A stretch of 64,000 nucleotides of DNA from Diphasiastrum complanatum (Eukaryota > Streptophyta > Lycopodiopsida > Lycopodiales > Lycopodiaceae), in the NCBI GenBank assembly GCA_029204225.1, contig CM055107.1, positions 22,448,178-22,512,177 on the forward strand. Direction: 5' to 3'. Numbering within the stretch: the stretch's first letter is position 1; every line of letters starts with the position of its first letter. Positions 22,578 through 34,582 of the stretch are shown here, piece after piece. Below the pieces are notes generated by a model, which saw only the letters and a program-made list of their open reading frames with translations, had not been told where the DNA came from and did not search any database. The position numbers and the translations under genes were made by a program.

Positions 22578-22994
22578 TTAGAAATCTTGGCCCCCGCCGG
22601 CTTCCATTACTCCTTCATCTTGGTCATCTGCCCTATTATCATCTAAAGATTGGATTATTGTTGCCATGTCGCATGTATCCATAGCTGGCTGTTCCTCCTT
22701 CTCTGGGTCTTGCAACATATGATCAATTAGCGAAAGAGTAGGAGTACTGGTGTCGTCCAGCTGATCATGTTCCATATCGGATTCCGTTTTGTCGTCATCA
22801 TTTATATTCCGATGATCCTGAGTGTTGGCGCTAGTCTCACCAACATCATACATGCTCTCTAAATTTTTGGCATCTTCTTTCTTCAACAGCTCCTTTTCTT
22901 CGTCAGTTTGCAGGCCCAAATATAATGCAATGTAGCTGAGTTGCGCTCCCCAAAGTCTCGCTAAATGTGGCTTCTTCATAGCTTTCAAATGCAA
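22578..22994 (-). pseudogene. acidic part of Athila-like third ORF (second copy)
   Basis: An open frame of 138 residues begins with KKPHLARLWGAQLSYIALYL and GLQTDEEKELLKKEDAKN, then becomes very acidic (NINDDDKTESDMEHDQ). It lies on the same strand and in the same order relative to integrase (23.2-23.8 kb) as ORF3 of the other Athila-like element. It is therefore assigned to ORF3 by position and character, not by strong residue matches. Confidence 0.45.
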
Positions 22995-23239
22995 TTGCCA
23001 TCCATTAGCTCGTTACACACGTCGGTCAAGAACGTCCTCGTTAAATAAAAATAAGAATTAATTTCTCTTGTCAAAGCATGGGTAAATAATTGCTTAGGGT
23101 AAATAATTGCTTACGTAAGACCAAGAGTTTTATTTCCTTCTAAAAACTACAATCACATAATTAAAACACAAAAATAAAAATAAAAATAGAAGTACAAAAA
23201 TCCAAATTTAGATGTTAGCAATTTCATTATATTACTTCA

Positions 23240-23830
23240 CTTGAACTCCATTTACCCGGGTGTCCAATAATTGATCTTGCAGGTCTGCCAATTGAATAGA
23301 GCCATTATCGAATACTTCAATTACCTTATATGGTCCCATCCATCTTGTATGCAGCTTACCTGGAAATATGATGACTATCATATAATAAAGCAAGATCTCC
23401 TTCTTTTAGAGAGATTTTCTTTAGATTAGTATCATATCTTGCTTTTCTCTTTGCTTGAATCTGAGATGTTTCCTGGAGAGCACAATATCGATATTCTTCT
23501 AATCGAGATATAATATGTAGCATGTCATTAATCATCTAATTAGATTCATCTCGCTCAAATTCCTGAATTCGATATGTAGGTACATCAAATTCAATAGGTA
23601 ATATTGGATACATCCCAGACACCAAATAAATTGGGGTCTTTTTTGTAATTATTTTCTCAGTATTTCGATAGGCCCAAAGAACAGATGGTAACTTAGTATC
23701 CCAATCTATAGAATGCTAATCGATAATTTTATTTGAAATCTTACAAAGTATACCATTAGCTCTCTCGGTTAACCCATTAGCTTTAGGATTGTAAGGTGTA
23801 CTCCTTCGATGGGTGATCATATGTTGGAAG
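23240..23830 (-). pseudogene. Athila-like integrase C-terminal half (second copy)
   Basis: The minus strand reads RRSTPYNPKANGLTERANGI (catalytic Glu block), LPSVLWAYRNTEKIITKKTP, LPIEFDVPTYRI, SRLEEYRYCALQETSQIQAK, KEGDLALLY and KLHTRWMGPYKVIEVFDNGS. It matches 9845-10450 over its length with scattered stops and small gaps. The integrase is cut at 23830. Confidence 0.88.
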
Positions 23831-25160
23831 TATACATGTTGGAAATTAAGCCCACAGTTGTCTCCTTGGTGAATGACTAATTTCTATTTCATGATTCTTC
23901 CTGCACGTTTATTGATCGTTGATCTAGGGTCAGGTGAAACCAACTTTGGTTCTACGTCTGCTCATCTGATACCTGCAGGAATCACAAACTTAGACAACCA
24001 GATTATTTGAAGAACGTCTACAATGGGCTTTTGGCTGATCTCCAGCAAAGGGTAACCAATCCTATCATAATTTCAAGTTCAGATGTTAAGTTTAATAACT
24101 TGAAGTCATTGAAGACTTGGCCATCTTCAAGGACTTCCACAAACTTGCATTTACAACAAGTCCGCGGAAATACATTACTTTTGTAACAGTCTGCAAAAAT
24201 ACACTAAGTGTCGCACAGTTCGCATTTTTCGCACTTTCTCGAAAACTGGGACACTTGCCTTCGGCTTCTTCCGTTCAATTATTTTAAAGAAGTCAAAATT
24301 TATGCACAGCTCAAAAGTTTAATTGTTTTCAACACCTTCGGCTTTTTCGCAAAAAATGCGAAGAGAGAAAAATTTCTGAAGGTCATCTACTTTTCAGAGT
24401 TGAACTGTTTTAGGGCACCTTCAGCTTTTTCAACTGCCCCCTGATGATCATCCCATGTCATCCTGCGGTGCTATCCCTACCAGGTATTCCAAGGCCATCC
24501 CTGATCACAAAGATCTGAGCATCTACCCTGTAGTGCCCACCTGTATTTCCCCGAGCTAGCTCCTAGCTGCTCCTGTGAATGGTTCCAAACCACTCCTTGA
24601 GAATACACTGAGATGTGAACTCCAAAGCCACCATCAAGTCCCTCACATGGCTGTGCATGCGAATATCCCTCCAACTAACCCTGTGAGATCTTCCATGGCC
24701 CAAACCAAATGATCTGCACCCTGTCATCACTGGAATCTGCATCCCTTATGCAATACTAATATGGCAAATTGACTTGACTTACCCAAACTAGCTTGACTTG
24801 ACTTGACTTACCCAAACTGGCAGTTGAAGTGTATCTCCTCAATGACAAACCTGATACACTGCTCCACAGCTACAATGGCTTGATCAAAATTGACTTACCG
24901 ACCCGTTCTTCATCCAAAGTGTGATTATCGACTCGTTCTTCATCCTCTGCGTAGCTTTCTCCACACAATTCCGCTACCATTCGCCCCCATACTGCATTTA
25001 CCCTGAAGTTCCGATCGAAGGAACTTTGCTGTCTCCAGCCATCCGGACTGTCGATACCCCGTATGGAGTCCTCTTTCCTGAGATGCTTTGAGTGCTATTT
25101 CTCCTGGTGAAAGACGCTATCCCATAGCTCCACCAGATCGTGCATACCTGCAACACCCTG
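23831..25160. other. no intact gene; CTTCG-rich spacer and copia leader
   Basis: 23831-24200 has no recognised coding. 24200-24440 is CTTCG/GCGAA-rich like the 9310-9844 spacer (TTCGGCTTTTTCGCAAAAAA), and lies oddly upstream of the integrase fragment. 24450-25160 is probably the 5' leader of the minus-strand copia whose PBS follows. Confidence 0.35.
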
Positions 25161-25162
25161 AT

Positions 25163-25698
25163 GCTCTGATACCAAGTTAAAATTCTGTTGGGATCTAGTG
25201 CAGTATGCATATCACATCACACAATCACCATAGCCACTCCTCACAAGCTCTCAAAGATGTCACAACAAAAGTTAATAGATTACAAAGAAACACTGTACAT
25301 ATAGAGTATTCACAAACTGCATGAAAAGGTAGGTGTCCTAAAATTGGCCTACCACCTGTCAAACTAAGGTTGGGGCCCAATATGGCCAAATTCGACCGAC
25401 AAACTTGGGACATGCCCCCAAGTATAGCAAGTACTATAAATAACTCTGTACAGGCTAATTTTTCCTATGTGTGGCTACTCGGCTAACTCAAGTAGCCGGC
25501 TACGTGATCAATGCCCGATCAATATATCCTAACGGGTCACGTCCCGATCACAACCATATACAGTAAACCAAATAAACTGTACACTAATTACATCATCACA
25601 TTTAGAGCTTATATTAATGAATCAGATCACAAGTTGATTTCTAACTCGTAGTTCATGCACCAAGGGCTTTAATCATCCATCCATTCGAATTCCCAACA
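25163..25698 (-). mobile_element. copia PBS and 513-bp LTR
   Basis: GCTCTGATACCA (25163-25174) is the exact complement of the initiator tRNA-Met site TGGTATCAGAGC. The LTR is 25186-25698: it starts TGTTGGGATC and ends TTCCCAACA, with an 8-base inverted terminal repeat TGTTGGGA/TCCCAACA. The gap of 11 bases between LTR and PBS is a little long. No partner LTR is seen. Confidence 0.8.
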
Positions 25699-26682
25699 CT
25701 CCAAAGGAGGAAGATCCTTTTGAATGGAAATGGTTTGGACTAGGTTCTCATAACCACTTCCAAATCATTGGAGGATCTGCACAAATTTTCCCTCTTTGAT
25801 TGCATCACCAATCTCCACAAGCTTACCATTGATTGCCTTGAACTTATGACATAGGAATTTGTCAATTTCCCTTCATGTCAATGGCTTTGATTGATTTGGA
25901 TCCTTAACGTAAGCATCCTTGAGGTGCTCTTGACTTCATAGATACATTTTGATATGTCCAAATCCTCCTTTGTTTTAGTTGAACTCCTCAACTCCTTGAG
26001 AAGCTCATTGATACATTCATTTTGATGATGTGTAGAGTTCCGTTTGCAATATTGTCAAATCTCAAACAAGTTCTTGTGCTCTTTGAGGTCTTTCCTTGTC
26101 ACTAAGCACTAGTTCATGTATCACGAGTAAAAACTCTATCCTAATCTTCCAAATGGAGTGATTTTGTGAGGTCAATCTATTATTAGTTTCCAAAATTATG
26201 CTACCATTCAATGCCATATTATCAAAGTTTAAACACTAAATCAAACTTTGTGAATAGAGTATGATATGAAAAAACAATATTATTGTGCTTCCAAACTCAC
26301 TCTATATGTGACTAAAAACAAATGCTAAACACTTATAAGAGATTATAACTAATCAAGAAAAGACATCTTTGAAAAACTCTTACTCACTTTGCAATTCTAA
26401 GAATAATGACAACAAGAAATAGTAGCAATTTAGACTCAAATTACTACCAAATGGAAATGAAGCTTGGATCTGCCTTTTATTTGATGAAAAATAGAGTTTA
26501 AGAATTCCTAAAAATAGGTGAAAAAAGGGAACCAAATTCCTCTATGGCAACAACTTGATGAAGAAAATTGTCAAAAATGCAACAAAATTGCCTTTCTAGT
26601 TTTGCCTTTTTAATCTTGACTTCAGACTTCCACAAAAAAAAATAAAGACTTCCAGAGGAAGAATGGAAGATCAGTAACCTAA
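25699..26682. other. no gene recognised
   Basis: AT-rich with no sustained reading frame. It lies between two minus-strand copia LTRs and is probably decayed internal sequence of the element with its PBS at 26683. Confidence 0.3.
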
Positions 26683-27010
26683 GCTTTCATACCATGTGAA
26701 AGTTTTTATCACAAAGGGACAAACCTAAATGTGCCAAAATTGGACTATGAAACCTAGTCAAGATGCAAAAGCATCTCAAAGGGCTTCCAACTCTTCAAAT
26801 GAATCAAGTATGATTGAGGAACCTATTTTGGACCTATAATAATGTCAAAAAATCAAAGAGCATAACATTCATAATGATGCATAGAAAATAGATTTATCAA
26901 TCATATAAAATACAGCTACTTATAGTTATGTCAAGCCACAATAGGGTCTCCAAGATAAGGCTTTGATGCTCTAAATTTCAATAGGTATGTAACATACATA
27001 TAGAGAACCG
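26683..27010 (-). mobile_element. degenerate copia PBS and putative LTR
   Basis: GCTTTCATACCA is the complement of TGGTATGAAAGC, two bases off the initiator tRNA-Met site. It is followed at once by TGTGAAAG, a plausible LTR start. The far end is not defined. Confidence 0.4.
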
Positions 27011-27080
27011 AATGATCCACTAGCTAGACAGGTAGTGGTAGATTTGGTTGGTTCTTTCTCTTTTCATTTTTGGGCTCTGG

Positions 27081-27290
27081 TCAGCTCACCTTGATAATTC
27101 CCTTTTGACCATTTGCTTTTGCCTTTGCCCTTGAACTTGCCTTTTGAGAACATAGCTTCCTCCTCTCCAACTTTAGATGTAGAAGTTGATCCTCCTCTTG
27201 CTTGGAGTCTAAACTCTTCAGCCACCAAGACCCCTTATAAGTCCTCCAAAATTGATGAACTAGATTGACCAATTTTAGCATTATCCACCA
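27081..27290 (-). pseudogene. copia gag fragment before the zinc knuckle
   Basis: The minus-strand frame starting at 27290 reads GVLVAEEFRLQARGGSTSTS, KVGEEEAMFSKGKFKGKGKS and KWSKGNY. This is the typical basic region just upstream of a copia gag knuckle. One in-frame stop is present and nothing else of the element is recognisable. Confidence 0.6.
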
Positions 27291-27500
27291 TTTATGCTAA
27301 AATTGGAAAACAACATAAAAATAATGATGTAGGCACCAACTCGGCCTCTTCCACCTAGTTGATGGTCAGATAATATGATGCCCCTTTTGTTGGCGTCAAG
27401 TTCACATTTGCCAAAATAGACTAGTTTTTCATAGTTTTTGGCTTTGTTGAAAGTCTTCACTTTGCCTTTGCTATGATGTGTAAGGTTAGTAGGACAAAGC

Positions 27501-28411
27501 CCAAATTCCTCAATTAGATAATGAAATTTGTTTTATTTTTTGATGACCAAAGGTGCTAACAAAAATGAATTAACTGTTTTGCGAGACTTTAAATCTTTTT
27601 TTTTTTGTCCAAATAATAGCTATGACTCACATCCTCACTTTTTGCATTTTTTATTATGTTAGCTTCTATGCTGTGGACAAGTTGTAACTTTATAGATTTT
27701 TTGTCTAGTATTCGCTTTGACATTGTGTTCTTTACCTAGACAATTGGGCAAATTCAAGTTATGTTTCACACATAAGAATTATTGGAACATTCATAATCGA
27801 TTTTAGATTATAATACATTCATCTTTTGAGATGAGCATTTTAGAAGAGCATTAGGAGATCTAGAGAAACAAAAGTAAACATCATGAGAAGCATTGCCTTA
27901 CTTAGAGTATTTGAATTGTTTTGCCTTTAGAAGAAATAATTTTTTCTAAAAACTCATTTAAATGCTTAAACTCACTTAGGAGTGACATGCCAATTTGTAG
28001 AGAATTGTCACAATGACTTACCACTCTCCTATCGTAATGAAGGATAGGTAACCACCCATTTCCAAAAGGCGAGCATATAAAAAATAGTCACTCATTCGCA
28101 TTGGATAGGTGGCGACGCCCCTCATTTGCAAAGCAAGGGTGAGTTTTTACATGTCCCTTACTACAATAGGAGGGACATGCTTTTCCCTACCCCTCGTTTG
28201 CAAAAATGGGGCGAGATATTTACCCCCTCATTAACATGGGAATGGTGGGTTGCTCTTTTTGGATCAAAAAATGGTGAATAGATGAGGGGATGAGCATTTG
28301 CCCACACCCCTCCTATGTGAAGATGGCATAAGTTTTTATTTGTCCCTCATTTGCAAAGGAAGGGTAGGTTTGAAGTTGCCTTTGATTCAAGGTCACACAT
28401 TTAGAGACAGT
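27501..28411. repeat. dispersed repeat R1, copy a
   Basis: It matches 51866-52753 in the same orientation over its length, from CCAAATTCCTCAATTAG to CACAYATTTAGAGACAGT, with small gaps. The middle carries several GGGCGAG/ACCCCTC blocks and repeats CATTTGCAAA six or so times. No open frame is conserved. Confidence 0.85.
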
Positions 28412-28439
28412 ACTGCCATGTGTCACTCATATATTAATT

Positions 28440-28880
28440 AGACATGCTCTAACTCTAAGAGCCATTATGGCCCCTCGCATCTCAGAGGCCCAGTGTGTCC
28501 TCATCCACGTTTTTTTTTAAAAAAAAAAATTGGCTGCCCTGGCACCACGTATCTGGGCAGCCAAACGATTATCCCATAAGCACATCTCTGGGATTCCTGG
28601 AGGCGGATTTATAGGTAAACATGCCCAAAGCTGCCCGGCACCACCCAGTAGTGTTGTCCGGCGCCCCCCAGGAGCTACCCAACACCCATGGGCACTGCCC
28701 GGCGCCCGCTCAAGCGCTCCCGGTTGCCCGTGCCCGCCAAAATCGATCGAGCTAGAATTTTTGGTGATCCCCGCCCTCCCGGGCATCGGGGCCACGTGGC
28801 GCCCAGCCACTGGGTTGGGGCCAAACGCTAAACACGCCCGTGCTCTAAAGCCCCAAAGATTAGACCCACTACTTATTTAC
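28440..28880. other. GC-rich segment with hairpin
   Basis: At about 28531-28562 GGCTGCCC and GGGCAGCC are inverted around CTGG-rich sequence, just after a T9-A11 run. CCCGGCGCC-like words repeat through 28630-28800. It directly follows R1 copy a and is absent after copy b. The open frames on both strands are products of GC richness. Confidence 0.45.
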
Positions 28881-31199
28881 TTGGGACATGCCCCAAGATT
28901 AGCATAAGGAGAGTACATGTGATGACCATCATAGAAACCATTTGCCTTTCAGGACTTCAGTGTCCAATGGCTCCTTGGAATCTGATGGTTGTAGAAGACG
29001 TAATCTCGTCCATCGATACTTATAGATCCTGATCTGACGGCTCTGTATTCATCCGTGCGCCAAAATGGGCTCCTATAGCCGCTGGTCACGTCAGTCCGCT
29101 AGGAGATTGTCGCGTGCGACGGTCGTGCCTCTTCGCGTCCTCCTCCTTGTTCTCTTGAAAGAACCCTGGCTATGGCTGTCAACAAAGGATCAATCTTGTT
29201 CATTGACTAGACCGTGGCTGCCCACAGCTTTCTGGCTTCCTATTGACCCAGCGAGGACGCCTCCTTGTAGGCTTTTACAGCTCAAAAAATGATTTTCTAT
29301 AGCGCGAAAGCCAGAATTTTATAGTTGTAAACCCTAGTCTTCAACCACCCCGTGTCCTCAGCAATGACTGAGTCCTTTCTCTTCTTGTTGATTCTCACCT
29401 CCCTGAGGTCGTCCACGAGCTACTGGTCTCTTGATCGAATTGACGGTTCATCACTTGGTGCTGTAACTGTTGCATACAGTCCAATTTTCCATCAAGAATT
29501 AGCGTTTTTTCGACACTCCACTGGCTTACAAATTGCATCTCCTGCACCTTTTCCTGTGTTTCAACTGGAGGTATGCATTCAGAAGTCTGCAACCTCTGAA
29601 TCTTTCACAAGCTGAGCTAACAGGCTCTCTTCAGTATCAAAAATTTGGTCTCCCTTCAAGCTATTCCCAAAGAAGGCTTGGATAACGTGTCTCTTGATCC
29701 AATCACACAAAGTACTCGATTAAATCAAACCATTCTATAGCTGTGAATCATCCAGTTCATTTTTGTATACTTCTTGATTCTCATTATACAAATAATAGTT
29801 TATAGAGTGCCTTAAGGAAATAATTGACTACTAGCATTGTCTCTATTGTATGCTACGAGAGAAAAGAATGGAAGGTCAATATTTTGGAAAAACCTAAAAG
29901 AAAAATCAACTCATAATGTGTATACGTGCTTTTCCCACTCATTCTTTTATTTTCCATATTTCCTTTACTTGAAATGTCGAGATTCTACTTTTCCCTTGTT
30001 CACCGATGGTTGTATAACTCCGAGCAAAAAATCATCATCTTCTCTAGAAGCTTGATCTCCTCTCGTATCACATACCAATTAAAACATCTTTCCATCTTAA
30101 AGCTGATATTTGGCTATATTTGACTATGCCCATTGCGCACTCCACATCATATCAAATCGTCCAAGGATTGTCTATTGAAAAAATGAAGGATCTTCCTAGT
30201 TTTGAATGGACATTATGACTTGTGACACTACTTATTGTATGTAGCTCCTTATTGGTCATTGCAAGCCAACTATGTACTCCTAATCGGGTGTGATAGTTGG
30301 TAATTGACACTTATTTCACTAGTGAAACATTATGATCGTGTTAAAAAGACTAATAACACTAAGGTGTGCCCGTTTTCCTTTTACCATAATCAACCTATTC
30401 TTTGCTTGCATAATGCAAAATATTATTCAAAATGTGTGCAATTCAATACATTCTTGTTTGTCTTGATCTAATCATCAGAGACTTAAGTTTGTTTGATTTG
30501 GTGACCCTTTCCCTTGAACTTGTAGTCCTTAAAATGGTCTAATTTTCCATGACCATAACATGTTTTTTTTCTTGGTTTTGCTAGGGCTACAAGTCTGTGG
30601 AGCAATATCCTTAGTTTTCCAATAGAAGATGTTATTTGTAAATTTGAAACTTAGTTTTCCAATAGAAGATGTTATTTGTAAATTTTTATATTCCTCCTAT
30701 TCGATTGACCTTCTTGAAGAGCTCTTCAATCACTTAATTATGACCTAGCATTGCTTCTATGGTCATCATACATTGTTACAAGCTCGATTGCCTAGTTGAG
30801 GGCTTTACAATTTGTTCTATCATTAACCACACACATGCTAGCAAATCCATTTTTGTAAACAAATCAAATTACTGGCATACCAATGTCTATCAAAAATTAC
30901 AAAGCCTTCGATACTTCATCTAAAGGTGTGAATCAACCTTGATCAATGATTGTAAAAGTCTTGAACATGTGGGTCTTAATCCGTACGGCACTTAATCCAC
31001 TGCTTGTTAGTCACACCAATTAGAAACAATAATGCATAGGTCACTTTCAAATAATATTTTTTCTACTTCCAATGATGCCCACCTATCTAATAATCTATCT
31101 ATCATTTTGCTAAAGTTGGTTATTATTTTCCATCAAATTCTACATGAATTTTGAAAAGTCTAGACTTGGCCCATGAACGTGTGGCAATTTCATCTCATC
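28881..31199. other. no gene recognised
   Basis: Mixed sequence with no protein domain I can name. The 29340-29620 frames on both strands do not resemble known families. It lies between repeats R1a and R2a. Confidence 0.3.
30611..30685. repeat. 40-bp exact tandem duplication
   Basis: TTAGTTTTCCAATAGAAGAT starts at 30611 and 30651. The shared 35 bases are identical, so the duplication is recent relative to the surroundings. Confidence 0.95.
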
Positions 31200-31202
31200 A
31201 CC

Positions 31203-31850
31203 GTGTGGACTTTGTCTTTGAAAAACTTGTGTCATGTCAATGCTTGAATTTCCCTTCATGCACCAATCAAGATCTACACACTTTCCACAAAGTAGAGCTA
31301 ACGACAATCACTTTATCTTTACTTTCTTGCCCTTCTTACATATTAATGCTGATGTTTGAATTCTTGCACATTGTTGTTGATGTTTCTAAGACGTATCTTA
31401 GCCATTTCTTGAAAAGTGAGGCCATCTCATGCGTGTCTCCTAGATATTTAAACATTCTCACTTGACGTCGAAAGGCTGGCAATAACAAGTTTCCAAAGCA
31501 CAATGTTGACTCATTCAACAACTAATGTTACACTGAAAGATTTTGCAAAAGCTCATAGTAACACTATTTAGACATAGAAATGACATCATGGGTGTGTATG
31601 AAGCATGCCATTTCCCATAGGATGCCTTCAATATGTTTAGAATGACCAAACCATGCGTAGGAAATGAACCAATTTTTTTGATCAAAAACATGAATATTAT
31701 TGCAACAAGAATTGCTAGTAATGTGTATAAGCAAAAAATAATGCGAGAGTCTAGGGCCCTTGGCCATGATGATCTCCAATGTAGCCATATATTGACCAAA
31801 AATGCTTCAAACTTCAGCAACAATTTAGGCCCATAGACCTTGAACATATA
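31203..31850. repeat. dispersed repeat R2, copy a (empty SINE site)
   Basis: It matches 50968-51698 in reverse orientation. At 31568-31582 it carries a single copy of the 15-base target that is duplicated around the SINE in the other copy. Minus-strand frames are shared by both copies but resemble no known protein. Confidence 0.88.
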
Positions 31851-31985
31851 TGTAGAACCCTTCCACCTTGAACTTCACCATCAACATGAGCCTAGCCTAT
31901 TATCTCTAAATGAAGCACACTGAACATACATGTAGAACCCTTCCACCTTGAACTTAGCCATCACCATGAGCCTACCTTTAATCTC
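31837..31985. repeat. tandem duplication of about 80 bp
   Basis: TGTAGAACCCTTCCACCTTG occurs at about 31850 and about 31931, with similar flanks (TGAACATAYATG before, ATGAGCCTA after). Confidence 0.9.
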
Positions 31986-32937
31986 GCACATAAAAGGTCA
32001 AAACTAGGAATTAAAGGAATTTAGAATGAAGCACGCTCTCTCCACTTAGGAAAGATACTTTCTAGCAAACAAGCCACCTAGCATCCATCTTGAAACATAT
32101 GTTGTTATAGATATGCAAATGACCACAATAAGTAAAATAGAAACAACTTACCAATTATTGCTCCCATTTTGGTCATATCAAATATATTGCAGCATGTTAC
32201 CACTCAAAATATAGATTTACAACAATTTCATACATGAAAAATACAGAAAAATAAAAACAAGCATAATTCTAGTGTGAAAGTTTACTTTCCCTCACCCCAC
32301 AACCATCCATTTTAACTTATCTCCTACAACCAAGAAGTATCTTGTGGATCAAATTATAAAAATGGCTACATACATAATCTTTGATGCAAGTGCTTTAGAA
32401 ACTAGAAGTTGCATTGTCCAAAAAGCAATAAATCAAAATCTTGCTCACTTGTATTGGTAACATTGTGCGCTGATATCAAATTTCCTTCTGTCTTGCACAC
32501 AAAAAAACAACTCCTAACTCTTGAATTCTCTAATAACACATTTTTCCAAACATAGCTACTCATTGCTTTTTCAAGAACACTTTAAAATCTAGACTAAGTA
32601 TTGATCTCAAAACTAGACCAACTCCAAGATATACACTTGCAAGAGCATATCCATGGTACTCCCAAAGCACACTTCAAATTTGCAAGGAAATTATTGCTTT
32701 GTTGTGGCAGATCAACAAAAGGATGATATCACCACCAATATAAGGATGTAAAAAATGTTATCCTAAACTTTGAGACCTACAACACGAGTATGAAAACCAA
32801 ACCCAACTCCAAGGAGCTATGTGGTAGAATAATTCTTGTCTACTCATTGACCACGATTTTATTCCAAAACTTAGTGAATTATTTGGAAAAGTCATCACTT
32901 ATTGCAAATAAAATTGATATACTTTTTCGAAAGTTAA

Positions 32938-33142
32938 GTAAAAACAACAAGGCCTTTGAAAATTGTGATGTAACTTGGCCTTGGAACCTTTATGCATAGA
33001 TATTTTGTTTTGTTTGTGACAACCTAATTGGGTAGAAAACTCAAAAGTGCATGCTGCAAATAATATTTACAACTATTTATGGATAGGAAGGGATCTGACT
33101 TCATCCAAATAACAATCTTCAACTTTTGTCAAACTTGTTACA
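32938..33142. repeat. dispersed repeat Rx, copy a
   Basis: It matches 44371-44573 in reverse orientation (CAACAAGGCCTTTGAAAATT; AATCTTCAACTTTTGTC). Together with R2 it defines an inverted duplication that flanks the WEB-family gene. Confidence 0.88.
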
Positions 33143-34580
33143 ACAATAACATGATGCCTATTGTCCAAGATTCACCAAGACACCTAAGAGTGGCCTTCAA
33201 TTTCAACTTCCATCCAAGCAACATCATGCCCCCAAGGATGGCCCTCAAGTAGCAATGATGACCCAACAAGGGCACATTATAACCTCATAATATCAGCACG
33301 TGCAAATGAGGACTCAAACTTGGGTTATATTAGGATTTTGAACAAAACGGAGTATGTGCTCTTTGAGGCCTAATTGGCAAAGCCTTCGATATTCTTTTTT
33401 CTCTATATTTGTACTTAACGTTCCACTAGTCATTATGTTGCCACTATAACATAAACAGAGCTCCATAACATGGCCGAGTTGGGTAAAAGTGGTTTCTACG
33501 ATAGTGAAGGTCTAGGCATAAATCCCAATCTAAATGCTATGGAGCCCATTGACTCCAAAATTGGATTGACCTTTGATATCAATTTATGAGCCATCCATTA
33601 GTTTCTTTAGGAAAATGCACATCAACTTTTGCAAGCAAGGCAAAAACTAAAGTGCATATTTGGTGAAATTTGTATGGACTCCACCTAAAACTTTTTCTTG
33701 AATAATCATTACATGAAATATCGTGGGGTAGATGAGTTTTGAAAGTAATCACCTTTTTACTACTACACCATCCATGAAGAAATTCCTAGAAGCATATTAT
33801 AGCTAGGAAGTTTTCACATACACAAGCTTTGAAGATCCAAATGTATTGGGGAATAGTAACGGTGGTAAGGGTCATTTGAGAAGTTATCGCGAGATTGTAC
33901 GGGCAAAATGTGACTTTGCACATTACCCAAAAGGTCCTTTACTCTCACCCTAAAATGAACATAAGATGTGTTGCGAAAGAGTATCATCCTATTGGATAAA
34001 TTAAATCAATGAATCGGTAAGTCTTTAGGGGGTAGACTTCGGATTATGGACCTTTGATGATTTACCATCCGAGGTGAATTCAATACAAGATACTTTGCCT
34101 TGAACAATAGATTGTGATGTAATTCAAAAAATTCAAGAGAAACATCACTTTGGAATCAAATCCTTTTTGCAAGAGCAATTTTGTAACAACAAAAATGGAG
34201 GACATGAGAGATTATGAAAACAAGAGCTTTAGAGCCACTAGAGATTCCCTATTCCATAGTTTTAAGTGTTGAGTACATCACAAAAAATAATGGTGGTGTT
34301 AAAAAGGACTGTGGCCAAATGGAGTACTTTTCTGGATGCCATTTAGGAGTTACATATATGTACATTTGACTTCAACAAACAGCATCCACTTTTATCACCT
34401 TACAGAACCTCAAAAAAGCATCTAGTGCAGAAAGAAATAAAGAAGCTAGCTAGTCTAATAAGCAATAAGTTTCTTTCTTTGGAACACAGCTGATCAATCT
34501 GCAATATTTTACTTGCAGGCCTGATTGAGATTCCAATCAGATTAATATCAGATGCATGCCTTTGCAAAATTGCAAATGAA
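33143..34580. other. intergenic, 3' side of the WEB-family gene
   Basis: No coding or repeat signature is recognised. The 3' untranslated region and polyadenylation signals of the minus-strand gene should lie in the right-hand few hundred bases. A candidate AATAA-type region lies near 34430-34470 on that strand. Confidence 0.3.
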
Positions 34581-34582
34581 AG

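Noticed and set aside
28530-28907. 125-residue GC-rich open frame and a 97-residue frame opposite
   Set aside because: Long frames on both strands of GC-rich DNA, with no recognisable domain and low-complexity composition.
31151-31847. Frames in R2 as a possible gene
   Set aside because: Both R2 copies share them because the DNA is similar. Neither resembles a protein family and both copies carry frame changes.
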